A stretch of 64,000 nt of DNA from Diplonema papillatum. Taxonomy: Eukaryota; Euglenozoa; Diplonemea; Diplonemida; Diplonemidae. Shown here one piece after another: positions 11,656 through 23,345 of this stretch (positions are counted from its first letter, which is position 1; each line of letters starts with the position of its first letter). Position numbers and translations under genes: made by a program. The notes below the pieces were generated by a model. It did no database searches and was not told the origin of the DNA. It was given only the letters and a program-made list of their open reading frames with translations. Location: NCBI GenBank assembly GCA_030068145.1, contig JAPJBO010000161.1:248001-312000 (forward strand). Direction: 5' to 3'.

Positions 11656-14600
11656 TTCTAATTAAAGACGCGCATGACCCGTTCCAGCTTCAGTCCAGTT
11701 CAACCACATTATTCCAAATACGGTAATCTAAAGCCAGTAGTAGTAGTAGTAGTAGTTTGAACTTGTTATGCAGCAACAATCAATAGTAGTAGTATGTGTC
11801 GTCTGCCGAAGCCGCCGGAGACAGCAGGCGCAGGGGGCAGGCTCTAAAGCCAGAAGAAAAGCAAACCTTCGGATCGCTGTCGCAGTAAGCGGCGAGGACA
11901 GCTTTGAAGAGGTTGGTGGTGGCTTGGGTCGTGTTCGGGGTTGTTTTCTTCGATGCGAGCCGCGCAGCGATGCGGAGGCCGACGTCCATGGCCGAGAGCC
12001 TGAGCTCGGTCGGGTGGTCGTCGTCGGCGAAGAGGTGCAGGAGCGAGAAGGACGAGTGCGACGGCAGCGCGAAGCTCGACGGCGCCGCGAGGTATTTGTG
12101 CAGCTCGCCCGCCGGCGGCCACGGCGCAGTCTCCGCGAGGATCCTCCGACACGCCCCGATTTTGTCGGCCGCCGCGCTGCCAGCCGACGTCAGGGTCGCC
12201 CACGGGCCTGCCTGTGAACTGGACCCGTGGCTCAGCGACGAAACAACCCGCTTCACCCCAACCGCCTTCTTCTTCCCGTCCCCCGGCGCCGTCTTCACCT
12301 TCCCAGCGCCCGCCACCGCTCGTCCTCCCGACGCCACCCGCACGCAACTCGGGCTCTTCACGACCGTTCGCGCCGGCAGGTCCTTCAACCCGTCGGCGCT
12401 CAGCTGCTTCTCCGTGTTGTTCCGCCACTGCGCTACGGCCACCTCAACATCGCTCTTCACCTCGACGAACGCGGGCGTGCTCGTCCGCGTGACCGCCATC
12501 GCCGGCGACGGCTTCGCACGCACCCTCCCCTCCGCCGCCTTCAGCTCCCCGTTCAGTCCGGGCACCGTCTTCAGCAGGCACTGCTTGATGCTGGCCTGGT
12601 CGCTGAGAGACAAGGTGAGCACCTGCACGGAAATAAAGGAGGGGTTTTCCCTTTATCAGGCTTCAGAAATCAAAAGCAGAGGAGCGAAGAGATGAAAAGC
12701 TCTCGCTTTTTGTGGTTTCCCACAGGGCACAGGTTGGTGGCCTTCGATCATTTTACTAGTTTGTGAGGTCCAGCTTCCCCGTGTGGGGTGCGTGTTGGTT
12801 GCAAGGTGGCCCAGTTTGCTGGGCATCAGCGTACTGCTGGTATTCAGAAGGCTGGGATAAACCCCTCGCATCAAGACCTGTGCTCTATGAACGGGATGAT
12901 TAAATGTCGTACCCAATTCTATTTCGATTTTCGTCAGGTTTAGCCATCGGTTGGTCCGAAAATGCTTAGATTCGGAGGTTTTGAGGACGCGATTTGGTGG
13001 ATTGAACGCGCGAAATATGCAACGTCCAACGAAGAAGCGCTAATACTAGATGCGTGACTTCTTGTGAAAACACTATGGCCAGGCGGGTTGGGGTGCAGGG
13101 TGCAGGGTTCCCTATCCGGAACCGTGATTGTAAAGAGTTGCCGAAACGGCCCCTCCTGCTTACCGGCTCTTTTTCACGTGGGAGTACAAAAAAGGGGGCA
13201 AAACGGTGGGGTCTGCGTTTTGTCAGTTTTTGCTTCCCTCTCCAACCTCGCTTTTGGCGAGTGAAATCTGAGGTGTTCGCTCAGAAACGAAAGGATTCCA
13301 ATTTTACGCGCCGTAGGCGCTCAAGTAAGCTTGTTAGGTGTGTACGTGCGTGAACCATTCGCCCACGCGCTGCTACGGGATTTAGTGTGTTTAGGCAGCA
13401 ACTCTGCCTTTATTTTCGAGTCTAGGTTTCGAGATCTAGGTTTCGAGACGGAGAGAACGGAAGTGGGAGAGAGGTGGAGGGGTGGTGCAAGAACGTGCTT
13501 GGAATGGATATGTGCTCAACGCTGCACTGGTCCCGTCTGCGCCATGTTTCGGTCCTTTCAGCGAGAGGTGGAGGGAGGGGTGGAGGGGGGTGTTGCAAGA
13601 ACGTGCTTGGAATGGGTATGTGCTCAACACGTCACTGGTCCCATCTGCGCCGTGTTTCGGTCCTTTAAGCCACGGACACATACGGCCATCATCAGCGCGG
13701 AACCTGAGTGTCTGCAGACAGGACTGCGGTGTGAGTCTGGTTTGTCAGGCGGCTGTTCGTAGCTCGTCACAGCCAGGACCACCCGTGCTACTAGAGGAGA
13801 GGGGGGTGGAGGGGGGTGGAGGGGGGTGGGGGCGGGCGTCCGGACCACCCATCGAGATCGTCTGCATGCGGAAGAACGTAGAACGTCGGGCGGCGACAGA
13901 GCGAGCAAGGTAAAAGACGTGAAAGACGAGTAGAGTGTGCTTGCGTGCAACCCCCGGCACACAGACGCACGCACTCACGAAAGAGAGAGATAGTGAGAGA
14001 GAAGGCGAGTCAGAGTGCAGGGACCATCTCTCCGGGGAGTTTCCGGTCCGCCTCACTACCACCCCCAGCAGGGAAGTACATCGCTTTGCATCCCTGCCCC
14101 ACCAACGAGGAGGGGAGGCATACAGTCTCGGTGCTTTGTTGTTGATTGTGGTGGGCGGCGCTTCTACGGCGCGCTCCTTTATCCTGCGAATGATGGAGAA
14201 GACGGAAGGGGGGCGACAAGGGAAGAGCGTCGGGAGACGGGATGATGATGTAGACGTAAAACACAACGGGGCAAGTGTGCGGGGCGCATCCTTTTGGTTG
14301 TGCCAAAAAGAAGGAAGAGGAAGGGTTGGAGGGGGTGGGGGAGAAAAACGGGATCTGGTGAAGAAACGTGATTAGAATGGTATGTGCTCCCCTTTCGGTT
14401 GTCCACGGACACAAAGGGGGCGGACCTGTTGCGTGCGACCGTGCCGTACGAATAGGGCATTGCGAGTCTGGATATCAAAGCGGGAGGGGGGGTGGAGGAA
14501 GGGTGGAACGAAAGGGAAGGAGAACAAGAGTTGGGGGATGGGAAAGAAAACGGAGGCGTACCTCTTCACAGAATACGTTCGAGCTGGAGCCGTGGAGGAC

Positions 14601-17600
14601 TCCCAGACAGGTGATGGACGCGCCGCGGACATCGGAGTTGGCGCTGTTGACCAGCTTCAAGAACTTGACGATACCTTGCCTCATGTCTGTGTGTAGGGTT
14701 GTTGGGTGTGTTCTCCCGGAGCCCGTAGTGAGCCTGGACTGTGAGAAACTGTCATGGGCCTGTGACAGCCTGGGATAGGTTGAGGCGAGAATGCAATCTC
14801 GTCTCCTGGGATAGGTTGAAGCTAGAATGCAATCTCGTCTCCTGGGATAGGTTGAGGATCTCGTCTCCTGGGATAGGTTGAGGCTAAAATGCAATCTCGT
14901 CTCCTGGGATAGCCTGTGCGAGACTGCTGAAAGCAGGCAATTCGATGTGCTTCCGGGAAATAGGGGTGGACTGATGGGCGTACAGTTTGGTTGTCTCTAG
15001 ACCTTTTTGTGTTCCCGACGATGTGCGTCGGTCTGTCGTCTGTGTCCTTGGCTCGGCCGCGGATGCCGCATTTTCAAGCACTGCAAACACCCCTGACATG
15101 AACAGGGCGGAAGACGCGGGTTTTCTGTCCAGAAAACAAGAAATTGAACCATGACCACTTCTCGGGCACCCAACAAAGGATGGACAAGAGAAGCTCTCAA
15201 GACCGTATGCAACACGTGACAATTCTGGTTGGTGCGCGCTAGCGGAACTCACCTGCTCTGGTAGGTTTCACGTAGTACGCTGCGTCGTCACGATGAACGG
15301 CGGGCATTTTCACTTACGTCCCTTTTTGTTTGTGCGCACTTCCTTCAAACCTGTTTTGTTCATCTAACGGGAGTGAGGATAGTACGCTGCCATCGATCTG
15401 TTTTTGTTCTTGACAAATTGCATTTGGTAGACACAAGAAATTAGAGCCCAGTCCGGCTCATGTCAGTGAGGCAGCGTGGCAAGTGGAGTGGAGGCATACT
15501 TGAGCTCCTGCTGAGGTAGTCCTGCGAGAACTGCATGAGGTGGAGCAGGTATTCGAGGCACCCGAGCTGCACCTGCGAGTTGTTGCACTCGAGCACCTTG
15601 AGGAGGACCGGGAACAGGACGCGGGTCTGCCCGCACTCGAGGAGTTTTTCGAGGAGCGACACCGCGGCTTGGTGGACCGACGCGTTCGACCCGAGCTTCG
15701 TGAAGAGCGACAGGAAGATTTTCTCGAGGTGCGGCTCGAGCGCGGGGGTGTCCTGGAAGGCCTCGGCGACCGATCCGATGCAGACCATCGAAGTGGTCGA
15801 GATTTCGACGCTCGGGTCGCGGAGCATCGAGAGGTTCATGTGCATGACGTAAGGCAGCTTGCCGCGCAGGTGGCGGAGGGAGACCGCGGTGTGATTCCGT
15901 GTTACCCTCACGATGGTCTCGAGCCCTGTTATTTTGTCGGCCAGCTGCCCACCCTGCGCGAGGGTGATTGCGCGTTCTAACTGGACCACCCCTTCGTCAT
16001 CAGCGTCGGGCGCTTCAGATGAGGCACCACCTTCGGTGGAACCCAACGACGGCGAGTGGTGCTGGTTCGAGCTGGTGCTCGCAGAGCTTACCGTGTCTCG
16101 GACCGCCTGGCGCCCCCCGCCCTGCCGCAGGATTCCCGTCGCGCGCTTGCTGCCGGCCGACGGCACCCGCCGCACAAGCCGTGGCGACGACCCCGCCGGT
16201 TTCTCAACCCCGCCGGCCCCAGCGCTCGACGCCGCGGTGGTGGCGGCGGCGCTGCCGTTCGCATGGCCCACCGTCGCACTCCTCGATGACGCGCTCGACA
16301 CCGACTGCCGCTGGGCGGCCCCAACCCCAACGCCACCCCCATTCCCGCCGGAGGTAGTGCAGCTGCCGAGGCTCTGCCCCCGTTCGATGACCGGCGGGTC
16401 GGCTGGGGTGCGCGAGTCGCGGCCGTTAGATCCGGCGGGGGGCGACCCGTGCCCGGCGAGCGGACTGACGGCCCGGTCCCGATCGGAGGACGCGGTCGAA
16501 TTCCGGTACGGCCGTCCGCGCTCCTTCCCGCGCTGCGTGCTCTGGTTGATTTCCTGGATCGTCGGGATCTCCGGGTTGCTGCCGCCGAAGGCGGCGGCCA
16601 ACCCCGTCTTGGTCGGCAGCGGCGTCGTCGACCGCTGCGCGGAGCCCCGCTTCGCGGCAGCCGCCGCCGCCGCGGCCTTCGCCACGGCGCTCTGCTTCCT
16701 GTCGCCCGGCGTCGCGTGTGCCGACACCGAGCGCTGCGTCGCCTTCTTCGGCGACGCCGCTGACAGTAGCAGCTCCTGCTGCAGGGCTGTGGGTCCGGCG
16801 TTCGACGCCTTCCGCAGCCCGCTGCTGTGGAGGAGGAGCTCCCAGTCTGGGTCCAGCGGCGCGGTGATGGTGTTGAACAGCGTCTCGTCCTCGATGACCG
16901 ACCGGCGGACCGATGGATCCAAGGTGTCGAGCAGCATCTTCGCCGACGGCGAGTGAAGCGCGTGCAGCGCCCAGAAGATGAGCCGCGAAATTTTCCGGAC
17001 CTCGGAAACCGGGTCAACGACGCCCTGTTGGATGGCCGTGTTCAAGCAGTCGTGGTGGCGGGTGCCGAGGAAGTCGGCGGGGGCGATCTTGTGGAGGAGA
17101 GGCAGCATGGTTTGGTACACTGTCTGCCGGTAGGTCGCGTGCTTGTTCTCGAAGTGCGCGGGGGAGAGGATGACGGCGACCGCTCGCATCGAGAAGCGGC
17201 CGTTCTTCGCGAGGTACCGCAGGCACCGCGACCCACTTTGCGATATGATCGCGATAGTGGTCACCGAGACTTTGAAGAGGGCCACGAGGTACCAATCGGA
17301 CATCGCCTCCCACGTGTTCGCTGGGAGGACCCTGCATAGGTGCGCGACCGCCTGGCAGGCTTCCTTGCACACCGCCGATCGAAGGTCTTGCAGCGCCACG
17401 TTTAGCTGCTCTCGCATGTAGTCCCGCATGTACGGGATGAAGTGGGCGCAGTTGTACGACTCTCCAGCCAGCAGGCACCGGAACCTCTGGAGCGCCTTCA
17501 CACGCTTCATCCAATCAGGGTTTTTCGTGTCCCACGCCAAGGCCCCGATCGCGGAGAGCTCGTTCTTCAACTCGCTCTCCGACACCGTGACCGGCGACCC

Positions 17601-17687
17601 GACCAACTCAGACTCCTCGTCGGCCTTCCCCTCGAGCATTTTGCGGACCCGGGCCTTCCCCGGGCTGCATAGCCCACCCACGACCAT
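6281..17687 (-). CDS. CLASP-type TOG-repeat microtubule-associated protein, five exons
   Basis: Exons read on the minus strand are 17687-15500, 14686-14562, 12622-11867, 8194-7937 and 6439-6281. The joined frame stays open for about 1161 residues and every junction has a GT donor and CAG acceptor in matching phase. Residues about 30-280 form an N-terminal CLASP_N/TOG array of HEAT-like helices. Then follow a Ser/Arg/Pro-rich basic linker (about 290-560), a second TOG-like array that crosses the exon 1-2 junction, a Lys/Ala-rich linker in exon 3, and a C-terminal TOG that ends with QLKLITIYVNRR, the typical CLASP tail. CLASPs bind microtubules and promote rescue and kinetochore or cortical attachment. 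The ATG at 17685-17687 was chosen because the upstream in-frame stretch is low-complexity poly-A/purine. Family membership rests on motif recall. XMAP215/Stu2 is the main alternative, but the SLDPSVRR-type repeat end and C-terminus favour CLASP. Confidence 0.85.
6727..6940 (-). rRNA. LSU rRNA domain III fragment
   Basis: Reverse complement of the same LSU segment, here extended through the GAAAATGGATGATGCTCAAG region to the pieces around GTACTGGTATCACAAAG. It lies in CLASP intron 4, sense with that gene. Confidence 0.85.
7085..7190 (+). repeat. Minisatellite of GTAAGTGCAT units
   Basis: Ten-base units (GTAAGTGCAT / GTTAGTGCAT / GAAAGCGCAT) repeated about ten times in CLASP intron 4. Confidence 0.85.
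9359..9427 (+). ncRNA. tRNA-like element (Pol III A and B box)
   Basis: TGGCAGAGTGAGCGGG resembles an A box and GGTTCGAACCC is a perfect B box. Between them is a GGCCTTCAGGCC stem-loop, and CTTTT follows. The acceptor stem does not pair well, so a tRNA-derived SINE head is more likely than a working tRNA. Confidence 0.45.
10013..10082 (-). ncRNA. tRNA-like element, inverted copy
   Basis: Same boxes in reverse complement (GGTTCGAACCC and TGGCAGAGTGAGCGGG) around GGCCTTCAGGCC, in the left arm of the inverted repeat. Confidence 0.45.
10331..10399 (+). ncRNA. tRNA-like element, third copy
   Basis: Sequence-identical to the 9359 copy over its whole length, in the right arm of the inverted repeat, again followed by CTTTT. 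Confidence 0.45.
11455..11700 (+). rRNA. LSU rRNA domain IV fragment
   Basis: Contains TTCTGCCCAGTGCCCTGAAT, GCGGGTAAACGGCGGGAGTA and ACTCTCTTAAGGTAGCCAAA followed by ATGCCTCGTC, universally conserved LSU sequence that includes the R1/R2 target region. The CGTCTT/AAGACG stem is kept. It lies antisense within CLASP intron 3. A short piece of its left part is repeated inverted near 29640-29685. Confidence 0.93.
13480..13805 (+). repeat. Dispersed repeat A, two tandem copies in CLASP intron 2
   Basis: Two starts (GCAAGAACGTGCTTGGAATG) 100 bp apart, the first truncated, separated by a GGAGGGGTGGAGGGGGG stretch that recurs after the second copy. Confidence 0.75.
14765..14915 (+). repeat. Minisatellite, about 36-bp unit
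   Basis: GGGATAGGTTGAGGCGAGAA with TGCAATCTCGTCTCCT repeated four to five times in CLASP intron 1. Confidence 0.85.
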
Positions 17688-18039
17688 TTTTCCTCTTTTT
17701 CTACCTCTCTCACTCGCACTCTTTTGTTGCTGTTTTTTTCTTTTTTTTTTTTTTTTTTTTTTGCCCTCAGAAGCTCTCCTTCTCTCGCTCGCTCTCTCCC
17801 CCTCTCTCTCTCTCTTCCCTCCGTCCCTCTCTCGCCGGGGGGGAGAAAGACGATTCGGGGGGGGGGCAGGGTAAGGGGGGTGTGCCCGATAGCGGGGCGT
17901 TCTTTTTTTTTTTTTTTTTGCGGGTGTGTTCAAGTGTTGATGTTGGCTTCCTCTGTGTGGTGGTGCGTTTTGTTCGTGGAAGATACAGTTAAACGCAGCA
18001 GTTGCTGCTGCACTCGGTCCTGTCATCGTGAAGCAATGT

Positions 18040-18500
18040 GAAGCAACAATGCAGTCTACTGGAGCCATGGCCACGTGGTAGTCGGTCTGCGTTGTGAAGC
18101 GATCACGTGGCAGTCAAATGGAGGCAAGGCCACGTGACAGGCGGTCTTGAAGCTAATGAAGCCATGGCAACGTAGCAATCGGTCTTGTCATTTTGAAGCG
18201 CAGTCTAATGATGCCATGGCAGGCGGTCTTGAAGCTCATGGTGCCATGGCACGTGGCAGTCGGTCTTGTCATTGTGTGTGAAGCGATCATGTGGCAGTCC
18301 AATGGAGTCAAGGCAACGTGACAGGCGGTCTTCATTGTGAAGCGATCATGTGCAGTCTACTGGTGTCGTGGCCATGTGACAGGCGGTCTTGAAGCTGATG
18401 GTGCCATAGCCACATAGCAGTCAGTCTTGTCATTGTGAAGCGAACACGTGGCAGTCCAATGGAGTCATTGCCACATGACAGGCGGTCTTGAACCCGTTGG
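18040..18500 (+). repeat. Degenerate minisatellite upstream of CLASP
   Basis: GTCTTGTCATTGTGAAGCGA, CACGTGGCAGTC and GTGACAGGCGGTCTTGAAGC alternate six or more times with 55-75 bp spacing. Nothing else supported between 17688 and 19200. Confidence 0.75.
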
Positions 18501-19254
18501 CTTTTGGGTCGCTTGAGCATCACTCGCTTTAGCACTTCAAGAAGGGGGAAACGAGCTGCTGAATGCGAATTGAGATAAGCGTCCAACCGCCACACCCCCG
18601 GCAGGCGGTGGCGCTGGAGTTTCTTTCCGGTTTTATTTCGGTGCATCAGAGAGTGCGGGAGGTTGATGTGCACGGTGCCGTCGGGTGTGGAGACGAGTCA
18701 CCCACGACAATAACGGTCTGGGGGTCCTACTGACTTGTGCGGCCACTTCTGTCACAGGACAGCCCACATTCACCTACCGTAAGAACAGATGGGTATCGTG
18801 TGTCCTCATCTCTAACCTCGTCTGCTCTGGGCTCGCTTTTCTTCCACGGGTTCACGAGGCAGACTTTTCTCCGGCATATGGGAGCCAGATGCATGCAGAG
18901 CAAGCTATGTGCGTCTGGTCGCTGAGATACCGGCTGCAGCATTCCGAAGGCAAAGCTACATCAGCATGGACATTTGTCCGGAATAAGAACGCTTGCAATA
19001 GTATGGTTCTCTGTGGGAATTGGAGCAAAGCGCATGGCAGGATGAGCTCCCACCCAAACCAACACCAGAAGAGTTTGGGAGGAGGCGGGGTTACAAGTAG
19101 ACAGTCACTCTGGCGTTACCAAAAGACCAAACCCAGCAGGATCAAAGAATGTCAGTCTCACCTTCCTCTTTCTGCAGCTGATACAGGCCAATCGTCCGAG
19201 TTGGCGCACGTCCGCAAGCTTCGGCGGTAGTCTAGTGGACTACCGTGTACGGAA

Positions 19255-19340
19255 CGGGTAATGGGGAGTTAGGTTTCGATTCCGAAGAGGTGCCTGAGAA
19301 ACGGCTACCACGTCTAAGGATGACAGCTGCTGGGTATAAC
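19255..19340 (+). rRNA. SSU rRNA 5' domain fragment
   Basis: GGTTTCGATTCCGAAGAGGT followed by GCCTGAGAAACGGCTACCAC is the highly conserved 18S 5'-domain segment. The match stops shortly after the GGATGACAGC block. Confidence 0.85.
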
Positions 19341-19499
19341 GACTGGACGTTTCGAGCCCTCGCGAATGAGAGACAGCGATCACATCGCACCGTAACGAAA
19401 TCATTCCACGCAGCAGGAGACAGGGACGAGAACGACGTTTTCCAGCCCCGCGATTGAACGATCCGCTCCTGGCTGGCTCGTCCGTTCATCGCAAGTGGG

Positions 19500-19630
19500 C
19501 GAACACGCTGCGGCAATGACGCAGACGGTAAGCAGTCCGAGGGGCGAAGCACCAATGCCAGTACGAGAGGACGTCTTCCTGACAGGCAGCCGATGGCTAG
19601 TGTATCGCACTGTCTGGGTGGTGATGGCCA
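19500..19630 (+). rRNA. LSU rRNA domain VI fragment with sarcin-ricin loop
   Basis: AGTACGAGAGGAC marks the sarcin-ricin loop, with flanking sequence TTCCTGACAGGCAGCCGATG that fits the 3' part of LSU rRNA. It is joined directly to the SSU fragment, an arrangement not found in a normal rDNA unit. Confidence 0.8.
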
Positions 19631-19819
19631 GCATAAGCACTCGTGACCGGACACTGCTGCCGTAAGAGGGATGTTTGCAGGAAGTGATCAACCACCACCC
19701 CGACAGGACACCTTGTCCAGGTTGGTAGCGTCACCTCCCCGATGCGAGCTGATTGACGTGGCTGCGCCCGAAAGGATCGCAGGCTGAGAATAGGTTCGGC
19801 GTTCCCCGCGACCAGACTG

Positions 19820-21481
19820 CTACTTTTTGCCCTCGGAGCACGGCGTAGGGGTCTGCGGGGCCTGCGCTGGATCCCAGCGTGCCTCGTCATCGTCGTCAGC
19901 CTCTCGACTTCGGAGAGCTTCGATAGCACTCTTCGTTTTCACCGCTTCCCCTATCAAGAATATCTTCTGATCCTTCCTGGCATCCAGCGGCAACTTCGCG
20001 AGAGCGCCTGTGCGTGCGTGTTTGTTTGTGGGCTTGGACCCAAAGCTTGAACCCAAAGCTTGGACCTATTTTAGTTTTTGAAAAACACGGCAGCCCGGAG
20101 AGAATGGTCCCGGCACTCAGCTCCTGTCTCTCTCCCTCTTTTTCTTTTTTCTCCTTCCCTTTCGGGCCCAAGGTACCACGGAAAGCCTGCTACACGGGAG
20201 CCAAGCTTCACGTGTTCGGCGGTTCTGCAGAGCCACGGGCCTACGGGTCAAGTGGCTACCGATTTCCCAAACTGAAGCATGCACCTTGGGGCTTGGCGCT
20301 CGCGCTGAACACAAGCTCGTCTAGACGGTCAGCCGCGGACAGAGCGGACGGGGGTTGTGGCACTGAGCTGCCTCCGACTCAAGCTTTGCAAGCTGTGGTA
20401 GATCGTCACGTTCCTGGACCAGGAGCGTGAGAAAAAGACTGCGTGTTTATCCCACTCTCGCCCGCTGCACACGGGGATGCGTTTGCGACCATAAAACCTC
20501 AGAGGGAAAAAGACTGCATCCCACTCAAGAAAATACTCGACGTAGCTGCTTCGACTCCGAATGGAAGGGGGAAATATAGCTGCAAGGGGCAAATACAATA
20601 CAAACACAATCTGATTTGTTCTTCGCTTACACCCCCGTGTGTTTCTCACTCAGGACTTTTGACCTGTTGTGTTTGTGTGATTAGTCGTATAGCCGTAGAC
20701 CCGCATGACCGCACGTCCGTTCAACACGTGGTTCGGTAGGTACAGCACTTGGGATCCCTCCTGTTCTTTGTCGGGCAGCATCGTCGAGCATTTCCTTTCA
20801 AGCTGGCGCGTATGCAAAATAAAAGCGCAAACCGATGGTCGACACCGGCGAGACGGCCTGGTTCGGGCGGGCGGCGTTGGCGACGGATACGACGGGCGTG
20901 TCTGCGGGAGCACCCCGCTCCACAATCCTCTTGGCGAGGTCGTGCGCGGTGGCGGTGCCCATGTACAGGCACACCGTCCCGTGCTTCTTGCGGAGCACGT
21001 CGGCCACGAGGTCCGCGTCGGTGTTCTGCGCCGACGAAAACAGCAGATTCGGCGCCCTCGCCACCGTCAACGGCACGGAGGCGGCGGCGCTGGCTGCGGA
21101 GGCGGCGGTGACACCCGGGATAATCGTGTACGGGACGCTGTGCCGGGCGAGCTGCAGGAGCTGCTCGTGGAGGCGGCCGTAGACCGAAGGGTCGCCGGCT
21201 TGCAGGCGGACGACTCTTTTGCCGAGCATCGCGCCGCGGGCCACGAGGGCGTTGATCGCCCGCTGCGCGTCTTTGCCGGCGCGCCCGAAGTCCTTCCCGA
21301 CGTCGACGCGGGCCGCCGCCGCCGGCAGGTGGCCCAGCACGCTTTCGGGCACCATCCGGTCGTGGAAGCAGACATCCGCCTCCCGCAGCGCCTTGACTGC
21401 GTCCAGCGTCAGCAGCCCGGCTCCCCCGGGGCCCGCGCCCACAATCGCGACGCACCCACGAACCGCGGGTGTCGCCGCCAT
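19820..21481 (-). CDS. cobA: Uroporphyrinogen-III C-methyltransferase (SUMT), two exons
   Basis: Exons 21481-20833 and 20007-19820 join in phase 1 (donor GTTTGC, acceptor CGCACAG) to give 278 residues. The enzyme adds two S-adenosylmethionine-derived methyl groups to uroporphyrinogen III to give precorrin-2, the entry to siroheme and cobalamin. Three family blocks are clear: the N-terminal glycine-rich VGAGPGGAGLLTLDAVKAL, the central RLQAGDPSVYGR, and IIPGVTAASAASA. Exon 2 supplies the closing strand (KIFLIGEAV) and a short acidic tail. The length is normal for a stand-alone SUMT, with no fused oxidase/ferrochelatase domain. There is no obvious transit peptide, since the first block starts around residue 10. 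Directly upstream (21.5-23.3 kb) lie three truncated copies of this gene's 5' end. Confidence 0.93.
20170..20430 (-). repeat. Dispersed repeat D (about 270 bp)
   Basis: Contains GGCCTACGGGTCAAGTGGCT, CCAAACTGAAGCATG and GATCGTCACGTTCCTGGACC. Copies in the opposite direction lie at 26200-26550, 31120-31370 and 59770-60020. Sits in the SUMT intron. Confidence 0.75.
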
Positions 21482-21529
21482 AGTCCTCCCAACGACCTTT
21501 GCCTCTCCCTCCTCCCTCCCTGACTTTAT

Positions 21530-23345
21530 AAAAACTTAGTACGGCGCTTGCTTTCATTTGTGCGCACTAGCGGAACTCACAGGCTTTGGTACGTTTTAGT
21601 TTCTGTCGGCTGCCGACTACTAACTTTTAGAACCAATGCATTTTTAACGCGAAAAAATCAAGTTGTGCGAGGGTTTTCCGATTGCCTTGGCTATTCTTCT
21701 CCCTGGCAGGCTATTCGCCGAAGGATGATTGTGAGTGAAAGGAAGTTTCCTCCTCTCGCAGGCATTCGGGATGCTCGTGAGGCGGCTGTAGACCGAAGGG
21801 TCGCCGGCTTGCAGGCGGACAACTTTTTTGCCGAGCATCGCGCCGCGGGCCACGAGGGCGTTGATCGCCCGCTGCGCGTCTTTGCCGGCGCGCCCGAAGT
21901 CCTTCCCGACGTCGACGCGGGCCGCCGCCGCCGGCAGGTGGCCCAGCACGCTTTCGGGCGCCATCCGGTCGTGGAAGCAGACATCCGCCTCCCGCAGCGC
22001 CTTGACTGCGTCCAGCGTCAGCAGCCCGGCTCCCCCGGGGCCCGCGCCCACAATCGCGACGCATCCGCGAACCGCGGGTGTCGCCGCCATAGGCCCCCCC
22101 CCAACGACCTTTGCCTCTCCCTCCTCCCTCCCTGACTTTATAAAAACTTAGTATGGCGCTTGCTTTCATTTGTGCGCACTAGCGGAACTCACAGGCTTTG
22201 GTACGTTTTAGTTTCTGTCGGCTGCCGACTACTAACTTTTAGAACCAATGCATGTTTAACACGAAAAAATCAAGTTGTGCGAGGGTTTTCCGATTGCCTT
22301 GGCTATTCTTCTCCCTGGCAGGCTATTCGCCGAAGGATGATTGTGAGTGAAAGGAAGTTTCCTCCTCTCGCAGGCATTCGGGATGCTCGTGAGGCGGCTG
22401 TAGACCGAAGGGTCGCCGGCTTGCAGGCGGACAACTTTTTTGCCGAGCATCGCGCCGCGGGCCACGAGGGCGTTGATCGCCCGCTGCGCGTCTTTGCCGG
22501 CGCGCCCGAAGTCCTTCCCGACGTCGACGCGGGCCGCCGCCGCCGGCAGGTGGCCCAGCACGCTTTCGGGCACCATCCGGTCGTGGAAGCAGACATCCGC
22601 CTCCCGCAGCGCCTTGACTGCGTCCAGCGTCAGCAGCCCGGCTCCCCCGGGGCCCGCGCCCACAATCGCGACGCATCCGCGAACCGCGGGTGTCGCCGCC
22701 ATAGGCCCCCCCCCAACGACCTTTGCCTCTCCCTCCTCCCTCCCTGACTTTATAAAAACTTAGTATGGCGCTTGCTTTCATTTGTGCGCACTAGCGGAAC
22801 TCACAGGCTTTGGTACGTTTTAGTTTCTGTCGGCTGCCGACTACTAACTTTTAGAACCAATGCATTTTTAACACAAAAAAATCAAGTTGTGCGGGGATTT
22901 TCCGATTGCCTTGGCTATTCTTCTCTCTGGCAGGCTATTCGCCGAAGGATGCTTGTGAGTGAAAGGAAGTTTCCACCTCTCGCAGGCATGATTGTTGTGG
23001 TGACTCCTGTGATATGTGCCGGGCGAGCTGCAGGAGCTGCTCGTGGAGGCGGCCGTAGACCGAAGGATCGCCGGCTTGCAGGCGGACGACTATTTTTGCC
23101 GAGCATCGCGCCGCGGGCCACGAGGGCGTTGATCGCCCGCTGCGCGTCTTTGCCGGCGCGCCCGAAGTCCTTCCCGACGTCGACGCGGGCCGCCGCCTCC
23201 GGCAGGTGGCCCAGCAGCACCATCCGGTCGTGGAAGCAGACATCCGCCTCCCGCAGCGCCTTGACTGCGTCCAGCGTCAGCAGCCCGGCTCCCCCGGGGC
23301 CCGCGCCCACAATCGCGACGCATCAGCGAACAGCGGGTGTCACGG
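21530..23345 (-). repeat. Three tandem truncated copies of the SUMT gene 5' end
   Basis: Two units of exactly 612 bp (21548-22159 and 22160-22771) and a third shorter, diverged unit (22772 to about 23345) each hold the SUMT 5' flank, the ATG and about 115-130 codons, then switch to unrelated sequence after AGDPSVYSRL. Units one and two differ at only a few bases. The third is cut further downstream and lacks part of the N-terminal region. All keep the minus-strand orientation of the intact gene. The breakpoints lie inside the coding region, so none can encode a full enzyme. Confidence 0.93.

Noticed and set aside
14765-14915. Regularly spaced repeats resembling a CRISPR array
   Set aside because: Units are head-to-tail with no unique spacers, and the window is eukaryotic.
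15913-16956. Long plus-strand frame (347 codons) inside CLASP exon 1
   Set aside because: It is the GC-rich shadow of the minus-strand CLASP frame, which has family motifs, matched splice phases and conserved repeats.
18040-18500. Second candidate CRISPR-like array
   Set aside because: Variable unit length and degenerate sequence without spacers; it is a minisatellite.
21470-21540. TATAAA upstream of the SUMT start as a TATA box
   Set aside because: TTTTTATAAAG lies at a plausible distance and recurs in the two 612-bp copies, but a single AT-rich motif carried along by duplication is not enough evidence.
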